From the NCBI GenBank assembly GCA_008828725.1, contig MEHQ01004461.1:977681-1041680 (forward strand): a DNA stretch of 64,000 nucleotides, given 5' to 3'. The position numbers and the translations under genes are program-made. Numbering within the stretch: position 1 is the stretch's first letter; each line of letters begins with the position of its first letter. This document shows positions 9,401 through 17,008 of this stretch, piece after piece. The notes beneath the pieces were generated by a model, which saw only the letters and a program-made list of their open reading frames with translations, made no database searches and was not told where the DNA came from. The stretch is from Saccharina japonica (taxonomy: Eukaryota; Sar; Phaeophyceae; Laminariales; Laminariaceae).

Positions 9401-11448
9401 GGCGTACAACTCTGTCATCACCGCGTGCGGGAGAGGTGGGGAGTGGCAGCGAGGGCTGGCGGTTTTGCAGCAGATGTCGTCCAGGGGGGCGAAGCCGGAC
9501 GCTATCACGTTCAACGCTGCCATGACGGCATGCGCACAGGTGAGGCTGACGTATTAGTTTTTTTTTTTGTTATGGTGGTGGTGGTGGTGGTAATGGCGGG
9601 GTTGTTGGTGGATGGTGTTAGTGTTGGTGGTAGTGGCAGTGGCGGTGGGTGGAATTGGCGGTGGTGGGATTGATGGTGTGTGGTGGTGGCCGTGTCCGTG
9701 ATGGTCGTGTTGATCTTGGCGGTTATGGCTCGTCGTGCCGCGATGTGAACACACGTCCGCGCCTTTTCTTACTCCTCCTCCTCCTCCCCTCTGCCCCCCC
9801 TCCTCTCCTCCCCCCCCTCCCCCGCCGCATCCACCTACTTCTGTATCTCGGCACTCTGTTTCGCCCGGCATGGAACGTCTCAGTCTAAGCAGTGGAGACA
9901 GGCGCTGACCATCCTACAGTTCATGCGTGACCCGGAGAGCGTACCGACCTCGCAGTTCGGAGACCTGTCTCTACCGATCCTAGGAGCTCCGCAAACATTG
10001 GACGTTGGCGTGATGGGGGAGGGGGTGGGGGGGGACACCGCGGGCGCTAACCTTAACGGGTCCCGTACGGGCGTTGGCAACAGCGGCGGCGTTCCGTTGA
10101 GACGGGCGGGGGGGGACGCTGTTTGGCCTCCCCGGCCCGACGCCGTAAGTTTTCACGTGGTAATTAAGGCGTTAGCGTCTGTGGGGATGTGGGAGAAGGC
10201 GGTGGAAGTGCTCGAGGACATGGAAGAGGAAAGGTGAGAGCTATGATATGTTTTTCAGTCAAGTGACGGTTTTTTCTTCTGGATGCTGAAAGAATGACCC
10301 AACTGGGGGGATGACTTTAAATGCAGTATCTCAATTGACATTTGTAGCTCCAATTGCTTTTGTGATATGTTCCCAAAATGTGAGTGGAAATCTGAAGGCA
10401 CTACGTAGGTTGAATTAATAACTATTACAGGGGAGCATAGCAATCATAGTATGGTTTTTGGGTCCATCCTATTCATAGGTTCTACCAGGTAATTGCTACG
10501 TACCTGGTATGTATTACTATGTTTTACTATGTATACTATGTTTTACTTGTATTACTATGTTGTTACTATGTATTACTATGTACGACTATGGCCCCTCATA
10601 ATTACCAGGTAGTCTATACCTGGTATGCTGCAAGATTCCGGGACTTTTCCCCCCCTTACAGGGCGTGCATTTGTAAACAGGTTCTTATCCCTTTTGCTGC
10701 TCAACAAAACGACTCGAGTCTTATTCTAACTTTTTTCTTTCCGAAGTATTGCGTGCGCTTATGGAAGGGCTAAAAATACAGATATATTCCAAAGCACACA
10801 CGGAACCAAACAAACCAACAAGCACAATATACGAACCAAAACACATACTGGTACCTAGTACAACTGCGTCCCAAATTATAAGCGCCGTTTGTGTCAAATA
10901 TGTACATACAAACGATCTCTATATTTCGGGACAGATTGGAATTTGCCAAAAGGTTATTAATTATTGCGGAGCCCAATACGTAGTAAATAGGACCTAATAG
11001 TGTTGGTAGGTTTAGGTAAATGTATAGGTTTTTGTGTGTACCATAGGTCCTATTTACTAGTATTTACAATGCTCCCCCGTAATAGCGAATCTGCAAACCA
11101 ACCGACCCCCCCCCCCCCCCCCTCCCCCCCCACCCGAAAAACGCCTGCGCCGTCATCATGGTTGGTGCCACCACTCACAGGGGCCGATTATTACGGTCCG
11201 ACCAAGCTTCGGTCGAGACGCCCGGTGGCAGCAATAAACTTTGGGCCCTGGACATTGAACGCTTCAGGTCCATTTTTAGGCTGGTCTTGAGGGGGAACGA
11301 GATCGTCGGCGAGCCCCAGATCGATGGGTTCTCGGAGGAAGTGGCGTTGAGGGCGAAGGCCATGGACGTGTTGATCCGCATCGAGAAGAGGGAGCAGGAG
11401 GCGGGCCTCAAGAGGCAGATGGCTTATCGAACCATCGCCCGCCGGTAG
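318..11448 (+). CDS. Pentatricopeptide-repeat (PPR) protein, 5'-partial, 10 exons
   Basis: Exons at 318-432, 1605-1712, 2798-2973, 4193-4295, 5684-5832, 6638-6824, 8341-8460, 9396-9539, 9884-10233 and 11181-11448 join through GT-AG introns. All phases match, giving one open frame of 572 residues plus stop. The product is about 12 tandem 35-residue PPR units with the recurring core A-C-G-K-G-x-Q-W-x-x-A-L-x-L-L-x-x-M, often followed by P-D-x-x-S-Y-N. A non-PPR tail of about 80 residues, rich in Lys, Arg and Glu, follows. PPR proteins bind single-stranded RNA, mostly in mitochondria or plastids, and act in RNA processing, stability, editing or translation. The N-terminus and any targeting peptide lie left of the window, so location and target are unknown. 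Repeat 7 has about 13 extra residues and repeat 11 about 64. The introns are crowded with repeats. Confidence is high for the family and the joins, none for the RNA target. Confidence 0.93.
837..880. repeat. Interstitial telomere-like C-rich tract
   Basis: CCCTAAACCTAACCCTAACC degrades into CCCCAACCCCGACCCC over 44 nt, resembling diverged TTAGGG repeats read on the C strand. Similar tracts are at about 42575-42591 and 49455-49512. Confidence 0.6.
1373..1494 (+). mobile_element. MITE-A copy 1
   Basis: A 122-bp element with imperfect inverted ends of about 35 nt: TTACGGGTGATCATAGTGAA on the left and its complement (TTTACTATGGTCCCCCGTA) on the right. Other copies are at 7131-7264, 10962-11083 and, inverted, 42780-42894. 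It has no coding capacity. Confidence 0.85.
1605..1712 (+). CDS. PPR gene exon (visible exon 2)
   Basis: There are 36 codons, phase 0 at both ends, from G-G-Q-W-R-K to S-A-I-D-A-C-G-K, so the exon is close to one repeat long. The donor is GTATGA. The acceptor CCAG lies just after a TTTCG microsatellite that supplies the pyrimidine-rich stretch. Confidence 0.9.
1881..2080. repeat. Short tandem repeats in PPR intron 2
   Basis: GTAGTGAAT is repeated three to four times (1888-1922), followed by several units of GTACTGGTA/CAGCAGTACTGGTAC to about 2070. Confidence 0.75.
2192..2432 (+). repeat. Intron repeat R1, copy a
   Basis: A 230-240 bp sequence containing CATCCATATGCAAG, CGCTTCGCGCTTGGTGCTAG and CATACGACTACGGCC, ending GAGTACACCCCCC. 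The same unit, whole or 5'-truncated, recurs at 6919-7046, 8858-8949, 8960-9046 and 9050-9292, always in PPR introns, same strand, each with its own poly-C end. The shared 3' end and variable 5' end look SINE-like, but no clear tRNA A/B box is visible. Confidence 0.85.
2436..2510 (+). repeat. Repeat R2, copy a
   Basis: About 70 bp from TCGAAAGGGATGCGTGG through AAATGACTAAGGCAAGC to AATGAGTACGCCC. It recurs at 8788-8857 (+) and 15417-15489 (-). Its end resembles the GAGTAC-C-run end of R1. Confidence 0.8.
2530..2720 (+). repeat. T/G-rich repeat tract in PPR intron 2
   Basis: A run of TGTGCTTG/TGTGCCTG variants occupies the end of the intron before exon 3. Its translations are low-complexity Cys/Leu/Val strings, not protein. 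Confidence 0.75.
2798..2973 (+). CDS. PPR gene exon (visible exon 3)
   Basis: Acceptor GTCAG, donor GTGAGT, ending with two bases of a split Lys codon. It encodes 58 residues covering one full repeat (A-G-R-Q-G-E-A-L to S-A-C-S-R-V) and most of the next (A-D-W-Q-E-A-L, ending P-P-D-L). A decayed copy of its 3' half lies about 165 bp downstream in the following intron. Confidence 0.9.
3046..3190 (+). pseudogene. Decayed copy of the 3' half of PPR exon 3 with its donor region
   Basis: This stretch aligns with 2881-3021: GCGATATCGGCGTG against GCGATATCAGCGTG, then an identical ACTGGCAGGAGGCC, then a matching intron part (AGGGCTGTCAGT, GCCGACTA). The frame is lost and the donor GTGAGT has become GCGAAC, so it cannot act as an exon. 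It is a local duplication of a host-gene exon that spans the exon-intron border. Confidence 0.85.
3450..3590 (+). repeat. GTT/GGT-rich tract in PPR intron 3
   Basis: Imperfect GGTGTTGGT repeats run for about 140 nt, G/T on the sense strand. Similar tracts lie in intron 4 (5340-5570), intron 8 (9568-9700) and the 3' flank (11453-11560). Confidence 0.8.
3690..4147. repeat. CATG-centred 12-nt array in PPR intron 3
   Basis: Degenerate units near AACCATGACAAC repeat about every 12 nt over more than 400 bp. The array is interrupted at about 3985-4110, where the decayed exon-4 copy sits, and resumes just before exon 4. The unit resembles the intergenic CATGG arrays. Confidence 0.8.
4047..4110 (+). 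pseudogene. Decayed copy of the start of PPR exon 4 with its acceptor
   Basis: ATGGAGCAGGCGTTACGGCT and the following GTGATCGCGGTGTGCG match the acceptor and first 40 nt of exon 4 (about 4182-4245). The copy hits a stop in the exon-4 frame after 13 codons, so it is probably inert, though the copied acceptor is intact. Confidence 0.8.
4193..4295 (+). CDS. PPR gene exon (visible exon 4)
   Basis: This exon has no ATG and is easy to miss. Acceptor GGAGCAG completes the Lys codon from the previous exon and the donor is GTGAGA. It encodes 34 residues, C-Y-S-S-A-I-A-A-C-G-N then G-G-R-W-N-D-A-V, ending A-P-N-V. Acceptor choice is fixed by repeat spacing: a later AG, eight bases on, would delete residues needed between P-D-L and S-A-I. 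Confidence 0.88.
4296..5683 (+). other. PPR intron 4 contents
   Basis: A CAG/AGC microsatellite lies at about 4794-4840 and a TGTTGTTG/GGTGGT tract at about 5340-5570. Between them, 4640-5110 contains repeated GATTGG/TTTTTCGA(TT) words and no recognisable gene. Confidence 0.65.
5684..5832 (+). CDS. PPR gene exon (visible exon 5)
   Basis: Acceptor TTTCCCAG, donor GTGATT. It encodes 49 residues: V-C-Y-N-A-A-I-S-A-C-G-K-G-R-Q-W opens one repeat and I-S-Y-N-A-A-I-D-A-C-G-K-G-G opens the next. It ends with two bases of a split Arg codon. These are the most canonical PPR units in the protein. Confidence 0.93.
5833..6637 (+). other. PPR intron 5 contents
   Basis: It contains a threefold 23-nt repeat (TGGAAATATCTCGACGAGAT, about 6098-6165), a twofold repeat of TTTCGTGGTGT and CGTTCTCG (about 6180-6247), and a TTTCG microsatellite (6606-6630) before exon 6. 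Confidence 0.7.
6638..6824 (+). CDS. PPR gene exon (visible exon 6)
   Basis: Acceptor TTTGAAG completes Arg, giving G-G-R-W-E-E-G-L; donor GTGAGA. It encodes 62 residues. A Pro-rich insert (A-P-R-D-P-G-T-L-A-P-M-P-P) of about 13 residues lengthens the loop before P-D-A-T-T-Y-G. It ends with a second repeat start, G-K-Q-W-Q-I-A-L. A TTTCG microsatellite lies just upstream. Confidence 0.9.
6919..7046 (+). repeat. Intron repeat R1, copy b
   Basis: It starts at CTTCGCGCTTGGTGCTAGCA after a C17 run and ends AAGTACCCCCC. It is the 3' half of R1, roughly 90% like copy a by eye. Confidence 0.85.
7131..7264 (+). mobile_element. MITE-A copy 2
   Basis: GACGGGGGACCATAGTAAAC on the left; GTATTTACTATGCCCCCCC on the right. 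The interior TATAGGTTTTTGTGTGTACC matches copy 3. A partial fifth copy, in the other orientation, abuts it at about 7068-7112. Confidence 0.8.
7395..7480 (-). mobile_element. SINE-S1 3'-end fragment
   Basis: TCCATCCCCTTTATTATCTT, then CGCCCTTCTTTTCTCTC and GTCGTAACTCA, are the reverse complement of the A-rich 3' part of family S1 (compare 56870-56935). Confidence 0.6.
7529..7975. repeat. About 108-bp tandem repeat in PPR intron 6
   Basis: Four diverged units carry, in order, CCAAGTACCGGAACCCTGAA, CAAACCTCTCC, ACTCGTACCCAAT and TGTCCGGT. A weaker unit follows at 8105-8230 and another precedes at about 7268-7320. Confidence 0.8.
8341..8460 (+). CDS. PPR gene exon (visible exon 7)
   Basis: Exactly 40 codons, phase 0 at both ends. 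Acceptor GTGGACAG, donor GTGAGG. It encodes G-V-T-R-T-E-G-V-F-Q-A-T-L-A-A-C-A-K then M-G-R-W-R-E-C-I, ending G-L-L-P-Q. These units lack the usual P-D and Y-N at the predicted base-contact positions. Confidence 0.88.
8788..8857 (+). repeat. Repeat R2, copy b
   Basis: TTTCGAAAGGGACGCGTGGT, then AATTACTAAGACAAGC and AAATGAGTACGCCC, directly upstream of R1 copy c. Confidence 0.8.
8858..9292 (+). repeat. Three R1 copies (c, d, e) in PPR intron 7
   Basis: Copies at 8858-8949 and 8960-9046 are short 3' pieces ending in C8-C9 runs. The one at 9050-9292 is long and carries the 5' part (CATCCATATGCAAG, CTCACAAGCGG). All are on the sense strand of the PPR gene. Confidence 0.85.
9396..9539 (+). CDS. 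PPR gene exon (visible exon 8)
   Basis: 48 codons, phase 0 at both ends. Acceptor GTGGACAG, donor GTGAGG. It encodes V-V-A-Y-N-S-V-I-T-A-C-G-R, G-G-E-W-Q-R-G-L and then P-D-A-I-T-F-N-A-A-M-T-A-C-A-Q. Confidence 0.92.
9540..9883 (+). other. PPR intron 8 contents
   Basis: A sense-strand TGG/GGT tract (9568-9700) is followed by a C/T-rich tract (9770-9835) leading into the acceptor at 9883. No gene is seen. Confidence 0.7.
9884..10233 (+). CDS. PPR gene exon (visible exon 9) with a Gly-rich insertion
   Basis: Acceptor CGTCTCAG, donor GTGAGA, ending in two bases of a split Arg codon. It encodes 116 residues. S-K-Q-W-R-Q-A-L-T-I-L-Q-F-M starts a repeat, followed by about 64 extra residues rich in Gly, Val, Asn and Pro. 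The repeat resumes at R-P-D-A-V-S-F-H and a last unit begins V-G-M-W-E-K-A-V. The insertion keeps frame and has no internal splice-site pair I would trust. Confidence 0.88.
10480..10630. repeat. TATTACTATGT repeats between TACCAGGTA words
   Basis: About six units of TATTACTATG/TTTACTATG (10510-10590) lie between four copies of TACCAGGTA/TACCTGGTA at 10483, 10501, 10603 and 10617. Confidence 0.75.
10864..10939. mobile_element. Short hairpin MITE (family D), diverged copy
   Basis: Ends GTCCCAAATTATAAG and CTATATTTCGGGAC are imperfect complements. The interior ACATACAAACGATCTCTATA matches the better preserved copy at 38372-38442. Confidence 0.65.
10962..11083 (+). mobile_element. MITE-A copy 3
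   Basis: The left end is diverged (TTATTGCGGAGCCC) and the right end clear (TTTACAATGCTCCCCCGTAA). The interior ATGTATAGGTTTTTGTGTGT matches copy 2. It lies in the last PPR intron. Confidence 0.8.
11181..11448 (+). CDS. PPR gene terminal exon
   Basis: Acceptor CCACTCACAG supplies the base that completes the split Arg codon. It encodes 88 residues from G-R-L-L-R-S-D-Q to I-A-R-R and TAG at 11446-11448. There is no further PPR core. The tail has a patch rich in Glu, Arg and Lys (I-R-I-E-K-R-E-Q-E-A-G-L-K-R) that could be helical. The frame agreement and charged composition support it; the acceptor is the least certain join in the gene. Confidence 0.75.
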
Positions 11449-12551
11449 CCGGTGGTGCCTGTTGCTCTTTTGCTGTTGTGGTGGCTGTTGTTGTGGCGGT
11501 GACTGTTGCTGTTGTGGTGCCTGCTGCTGTGGTGGTAGCTGTTGCTCACGACCTTTGGTGAGATAGCCGCTGCTCATGAACTTTTGGTGAGATGGAGACG
11601 TTTCGTGCCCGCAGTGTTCTGATTGGTCAAATTTTGTTAGGATCGCTTTGCTGTGGGAGCAGCTGTTGTTGTGATGAACGCTACTGAAGCCGTTGCTGTG
11701 GTAGTGGCTGTTGCTGTGGTGGCCGTTGCTGTGGTAATCGTAGCCGCTGAGATGACCGTTGCGGCATTAACCCTTGCTGTGATGACGTTTTTTTTTTACC
11801 ACCGTTGCCGTCATGACGGTTGCAGTGGTATAGCATCCGTTGCCGTGATGACCGTTGCGCGAATCACTGCGGTTGGTGTGGTGGCCGTTCCTGAGGTGGC
11901 CGTTGCTGCGATATAACCGTTGCTGTCATGTAGCCGTTACTGGGATATGACAGTTACTGTGATCTAGCCGTTACCGTGAACATGCCACAGCCGTCCTTAG
12001 CCATACCTATCTTATATACCGCACCTCGGCTTGAGTGCTTGCGGTATCTTTGGCGTTCCCCAACCTTGCGGTTGTTTTTTTTCCCTCCCGGCGTCATCGG
12101 GCTAGATCTAGCATCTATTGATAGCGGGGTCCGCTCTCGGTAGTTCTGGCGTTCCCAGAGATACCGGGCTCAACCTTTTGGGGTTCGGCCTTTTTTGTCC
12201 CTGGGGAGGGTCCCTTCGTAGGGACGTACGAGCGGTGTTCCCGGACGAACGCCATTACGGAGGGCTCTCAAACATTAATTTGTGTCGTTTTTTGCTTTGC
12301 ACGTGGTGTGATTCATCGTGGTGCCATTGGCGCGCCTATTTGCCTATCTAAGGTGGTTTAGGTTGGGGTCGGTTTAGGCTGAATGCCTCCCTCAGGACGC
12401 TACGCGCGCGGACGCGCTGTATGAATAGAGCTATTTATCTGTTTATTCCCCTGGTCAGTAGGATTAAATTACGCCTAATTTTATGGTTTCAGCATGCGCA
12501 GAGAGGTTGCCCCTGTAGACAAGGTTTTCCATAATGTGGAGGGCAGGCGGA

Positions 12552-12554
<3 letters not shown>
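11449..12554 (+). other. 3' flank of the PPR gene
   Basis: GTTGCTGTTGTGGTG-type tandem repeats (11453-11560) continue as 15-17-nt units near CCGTTGCTGTGATGA to about 11970. Beyond that I see no gene. No polyadenylation signal can be assigned with confidence. Confidence 0.65.

Positions 12555-12610
<56 letters not shown>
12555..12610 (+). repeat. Homopolymer of 56 consecutive G
   Basis: An uninterrupted G run follows GGAGGCGGAGGA and ends in TCGCGCGCGC. Such a run could be a real microsatellite or a sequencing artefact of inflated length. Confidence 0.9.
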
Positions 12611-12611
<1 letters not shown>

Positions 12612-13511
12612 CGCGCGCGCTGTGCTATGCCCGCGGCTTGTGTCTGAGTCTCTTGAGTACGTCTGTTATTCGCTTGCAGTTTGGGGGCTGGCATGAGACA
12701 CTTGTTTGAGTTTCACCAGCGCGTTGAAGGAGCGGTACAGAGCAGGTTCGAGACGTTCGTGGGCTAATCACCGCCCTACAGCATTACCGTGCGTTCGGTT
12801 TGAGGTACGCTTGTGCCATACGGTTATAGTCGGTATCAGTCGGTATCAGTCGGTATCGGTATCGGCAGTGGTACAGCGGTATAATATCGGGGGTATGGTA
12901 GTTTGTGCGGAGGCCTCGAATTGAGGACCACCCACGCTCTCTGCCTGCTCCTACTCCCTACGTAGTTTTATCTGGTACGAGGTACATGATAGCGTGGGCG
13001 GTTATCTTAAAGGTTAGAAGCGCGGTCGATGGCTCTACGGTAACGTATCGAGCCTTGCAAGTTCCTTGTCCATGTGCTCCGGCATCGTACATAGCAGCAG
13101 TGGAGATTTATGTGTGTATGGCTCTGCTTCAGGCCACGCGTTGTTCTGTTATGATAGTGTTGCCTTTCGAGAGGTGTTTGAGCACATTAATTATTACCAG
13201 TGACCTGTTGAACGCTTTTGGGACCTCAAAAGCGAAAATGAGACGGATCGATAAAATAGTGAATATTGTTACAGCGGCGCTCGCCACACCAACGGAACGG
13301 CGCGAAGCAGCCGCGGCCCACGGCTGCTGGGGAAGGGAATGGAAAAGTTTGTGCCCTGGTACACGTGCTATACAGTGGTTTGGAAGGAGCTGGCATGACT
13401 CTGTACATGTTCTGCTTCGCGCGCACAGCAGTATCTTCATCTATGGATGTCATATCATACGAGCTACCGGTAGTTCAGGGATTCGGTCATAATTGTTTTT
13501 GACATCGGGAT
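12611..13511. other. No supported gene; one 195-residue open frame
   Basis: A + strand frame is open at 12905-13492, but its product has no motif I recognise and the opposite strand is also largely open. GGTATCAGTC/GGTATC repeats lie at 12832-12865. I do not call a gene. Confidence 0.4.
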
Positions 13512-14494
13512 TTCACGCCGTTTTTTTTTGTAGTTAGACCCTGAAACTTCGCACACACTTTCCGTGCCCCTATTCCGAGGGGTGTATACGGGGGTCGAGC
13601 TTATTTTTATTTTTCCGCCTGTTACCCGGGGTCCTCGTTTAAAAAAAAGTCATGTTAGTCTTTCTGGGACTTCAGGTATATACGAGCTGGGCCAGCCAAG
13701 AAACTGACAAAGCTTCCTAAAGTCGTATCTCGTGAACCACTGCGAATTAGGCTACAAAATTTTGAAGCGCCAACCCTGACATACGAGTGCTTGTGCAATT
13801 TTTTTTTGTATATTAAAAATGATATACAAATTTTTTTCTCGACTCGATCTCGCCGAGATATCCGCGAAAACTCGAAAACAACATTTTTTTCATTCTAATT
13901 TCGTATAAAAAATGTCATTTTCGATCAACATGAAATTTGGTGGGGACAATGCTGAAGACAAAAGGAGAAGATCGATGTAAGTCTCGTTGCCCAATTCGCC
14001 ACCCATCAAGAGATATGACCAAAACTCGATTCTATATATAAGTCAAGTAATTACGGGAAAAATGGTATTTCCGCCATGCCCCGACCAATTTCGAGAGTTT
14101 TACTCTGACATTTTCATCGCGTCTTTGAACCGTGCGTGCAAAAATACCTGCCGCCTGCCCTCTTTGATATATATTTTTTTCAAGTAGTTTTGATCGCTTT
14201 TGCATTTTTTTCGATTTTTGGATCGTCGTATCTCTCTCGAGGAAAAAAAAAAGAAAAAGGGCAGGCGGCAAGTGTGTTGATTAGTACATGATCTACACTG
14301 TGTCCAAATTCCAGGTCCAAATTCGTTAAATTGGTCGGGGCATGGCCAATCTGCTTTAAAAACATTTTTTTGGCTGGCCCAGCTCGTAGCGAACGAAACA
14401 AAAAACTTGCACCCCCTCCATATACACCCCTCGGCATGTTGCCACGGAATCTGTGCGCGAAGTTTCAGGGTTTCATTTGAAAAAACCGCGTGAA
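13512..14494. mobile_element. Non-autonomous inverted-repeat DNA element, 983 bp
   Basis: The two ends are long inverted repeats of about 180 bp: TTCACGCCGTTTTTT, CCTGAAACTTCGC, GAGGGGTGTATA and ACGAGCTGGGCCAGCCAA on the left recur complemented and in reverse order on the right. A second, inner inverted pair GCCGCCTGCCC/GGGCAGGCGGC is at 14151 and 14260. There is no transposase. No clear target duplication was found. Confidence 0.85.
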
Positions 14495-15416
14495 CTTCTG
14501 AGCCTTCGTGAGAAGAAACGTGGATTTTACCGTGTTTCCGAAATCGCGTCGTTTCAGCACGTGTGAAATCGACTTTTAGCCGGTATTTTTGCGTGATGTT
14601 GCCCCTACGCAGTCAATTCTTCGAATCTTTGCGCACAACTCTTTTACAGACATGCCTTGGAGTACCTAGAACCGTGTCGTTCAGAAAAACAGATGGAAAC
14701 AACCATTTCTTCCTAAAGAAACGCCCGATTAGTGTTGACCTTTTTGAAGACCTGTGTGGCTGATCGGGACGTAATTTCGCCGCTAGCGCCGGCCGTTAGG
14801 TCCTTAACAACAAAAAAACCTCGCTACGTATGCCGTCTGCTTCCGCTATTCATTACGGTGAGTATGATACCAAAATCATGTGACATTCAATTCAAATAGC
14901 TATTGTATGCAGCATTCTCATGGTTGCCGCAATTTGTGGCGTTTCGCTTGAACCAGCCTGTAGACGGTTGAAAACACCGCATGAGGTATCAACGTTGGTC
15001 AATACACATACTCTCGTACGTACCAGGATCCTCAAAGCGTAGGAATTGCATTGACATTCGGGTTTTGAGACTCCGCTTTAGGCAGTATACATGCACGGGA
15101 AGGTGCAGCGAACAGGACACAATACATTGTATTTGCACTTGCATTTATTTTGACACTCGACACACAACCCAGAAGCAGAACAGAAGCAAAGCGAAACGAG
15201 ACACTTTTGCTGTAAGAGCCCCAGGTAACAGCTTAATTGGTGTCGTAGGAAGCCCCTCACGTCCGCGCTCTTAGCTATTAAATCATTTTATAGATGCAAC
15301 CGCACGTTATGAGGATGTAACACACTACAGAGGGCCCTACTTATTACAAAAAATAGGCAGGCGAACTCGAAAAAAACTCCATGACCAACACTATGTTTGT
15401 TTCATTTTCGGCCAAG
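14495..15416. other. Intergenic, no gene seen
   Basis: A 60-70 bp dispersed sequence at about 14610-14675 (CAGTCAATTCTTCGAA, TTTTACAGACATGCCTTGGA) recurs at about 42695-42760. The rest shows no structure I can name. Confidence 0.5.
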
Positions 15417-15489
15417 GGCGGGGGAGGGGGTACTCATTTGTTGCTTGCCTTAGTCATTTGACCATTGATCATGCATCCCTTTCGAGACG
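15417..15489 (-). repeat. Repeat R2, copy c
   Basis: The reverse complement reads TTTCGAAAGGGATGCATGAT to AAATGAGTACCCCC. It is the only R2 copy seen outside the PPR gene. Confidence 0.8.
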
Positions 15490-16537
15490 GGGTAGCCGGG
15501 GGGGGGGGGTCAGCCACACCAACACCAAGTGATACGCTGAGTAGGGGATGGTTAATATCCGACCCCTCCCCCACGAACGCCTGGCGATCTCTTTGGAATC
15601 CGATAGGGCCGAATTCTTCACCTCAGACGAGATCGATGCTCGGAAACTTTTGCAGATGGGCTTCGTTGTGCATGTCTGAACGGGCGTAAGTGTATTACAT
15701 TATTTGTGTGTCCATGGAAGATTGTACGCCGACACGACGTACCTGTATGTCGTTTTTTTTTCCGGCCCACTGGGGGGGAGGGGGGGGGGTTTGGTCCTGA
15801 ATTTGTTTTTCGGATGCCCTTGACTTGGGTGATGAAACCTTGCGCTGGCGTATCTTTTCTGTCAGAGCTCCCCTCAGCGCACCATACATAACGGATATGA
15901 GAGGCTTGCCGCACATCCGTTTTGGAGCCCCGCACCTTTTTTCGCCGTAGTTGAAACAAATTGTGCCGGTCTAATTTCGACAACGCCGAAAAACAGAATT
16001 GGGCCTGTTTTTGCTATATGTAGGCGAATTTTGGTTTTGGGGTTGTTTTCGCTGCAGGCATTTTTTTGTGTTGTTGTGGCTTTTCGTTTTTGAGGGAATT
16101 AAATCAGATTTACGATTTTTTCCTCTGCTCGCGGATGCAACAAGCCTTTAAAAGTCATGGAAGAGGTAGAGGTGATTGTTCAATGATTTTAACGAGGAAA
16201 ACAAAAACGCTTTAACGAGTAACCCCCTTCCGTGATAAAAATGTTTTTTTGTTTTGTTTTGTGAACGAAAGCACGGCGGAATCCCGTTCCCCCCAATGTT
16301 TCGGAGGGCACAGGGCACAGATACCTACCAGCAGAGAAGCAGTTTTTTTTAAAGTAACTTTGCGCCTTTTTTTGGAGGGTCATAGCCCATAGCTTTGCGC
16401 AAACTTATCCAGTTTTATGCCCCCAGGCCCTCCGGGGGGGCCTCCTGCCCGTGATGCGTTGCACCACGCCACGAACACTTAATTTATAACCTTGATACAC
16501 TCTATCGATACTTACTTAGGAATAGTGTTGAACAACG
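15490..16537. other. Intergenic, weak coding relic possible
   Basis: A short + frame at about 15548-15679 reads L-A-I-S-L-E-S-D-R-A-E-F-F-T-S-D-E-I-D-A and on to F-V-V-H-V. Its composition looks protein-like but the family is unknown. G-rich runs lie at 15499-15508 and 15772-15790. Nothing else is supported. Confidence 0.3.
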
Positions 16538-16975
16538 AACAGCCGATTTTCTTAATTGATAATTGCTTTTCCGATGAGAATGAAAATCGAAAATATTGGT
16601 TTTTGAATTGTAAGAGATGTACTTCCCTCGGTCATTTTTTCACTGTAAACTATTGTCAGTTTTGACACCCGTTGATGACAAAAAAAACGAAATCGGCATC
16701 GGCAGTCTCTAGATATCGAAGATCCCAGAAAATCTGGATTTATGGGCGAGGTACCTCGCTCATAAATGCAATTTCCCTTTTATCCTTGATTTTTCGAGCC
16801 TGTCAAGGTTGATTTCACTTCTTTTTTCGTGGATCGATACCTACCATCGAAGAACATATTTTCTAGGTCAATTTTTGATCGTGAGCGAAAAACAACTCTT
16901 GAACAATAACGATGTACTGAAATCGATTTTCATTCTCATCGGAAAAGTAATTCTCAATTAGGAAAATCGGCTGTT
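16538..16975. mobile_element. MITE-B copy 1 with 4-bp target duplication
   Basis: A 438-bp element with terminal inverted repeats of about 55 bp, outermost AACAGCCGATTTTC and GAAAATCGGCTGTT. AACG flanks it at 16534-16537 and 16976-16979. An inner palindrome GCGAGGTACCTCGC lies near the middle. There is no coding capacity. Confidence 0.92.
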
Positions 16976-17008
16976 AACGTTTGACCCTTTCGAACTGCAT
17001 AATAAGTA

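Noticed and set aside
13129-13440. Gene on either strand at 12.9-13.5 kb
   Set aside because: Both strands are open for over 100 codons without motif or conserved splice sites, so neither is credible without transcripts.
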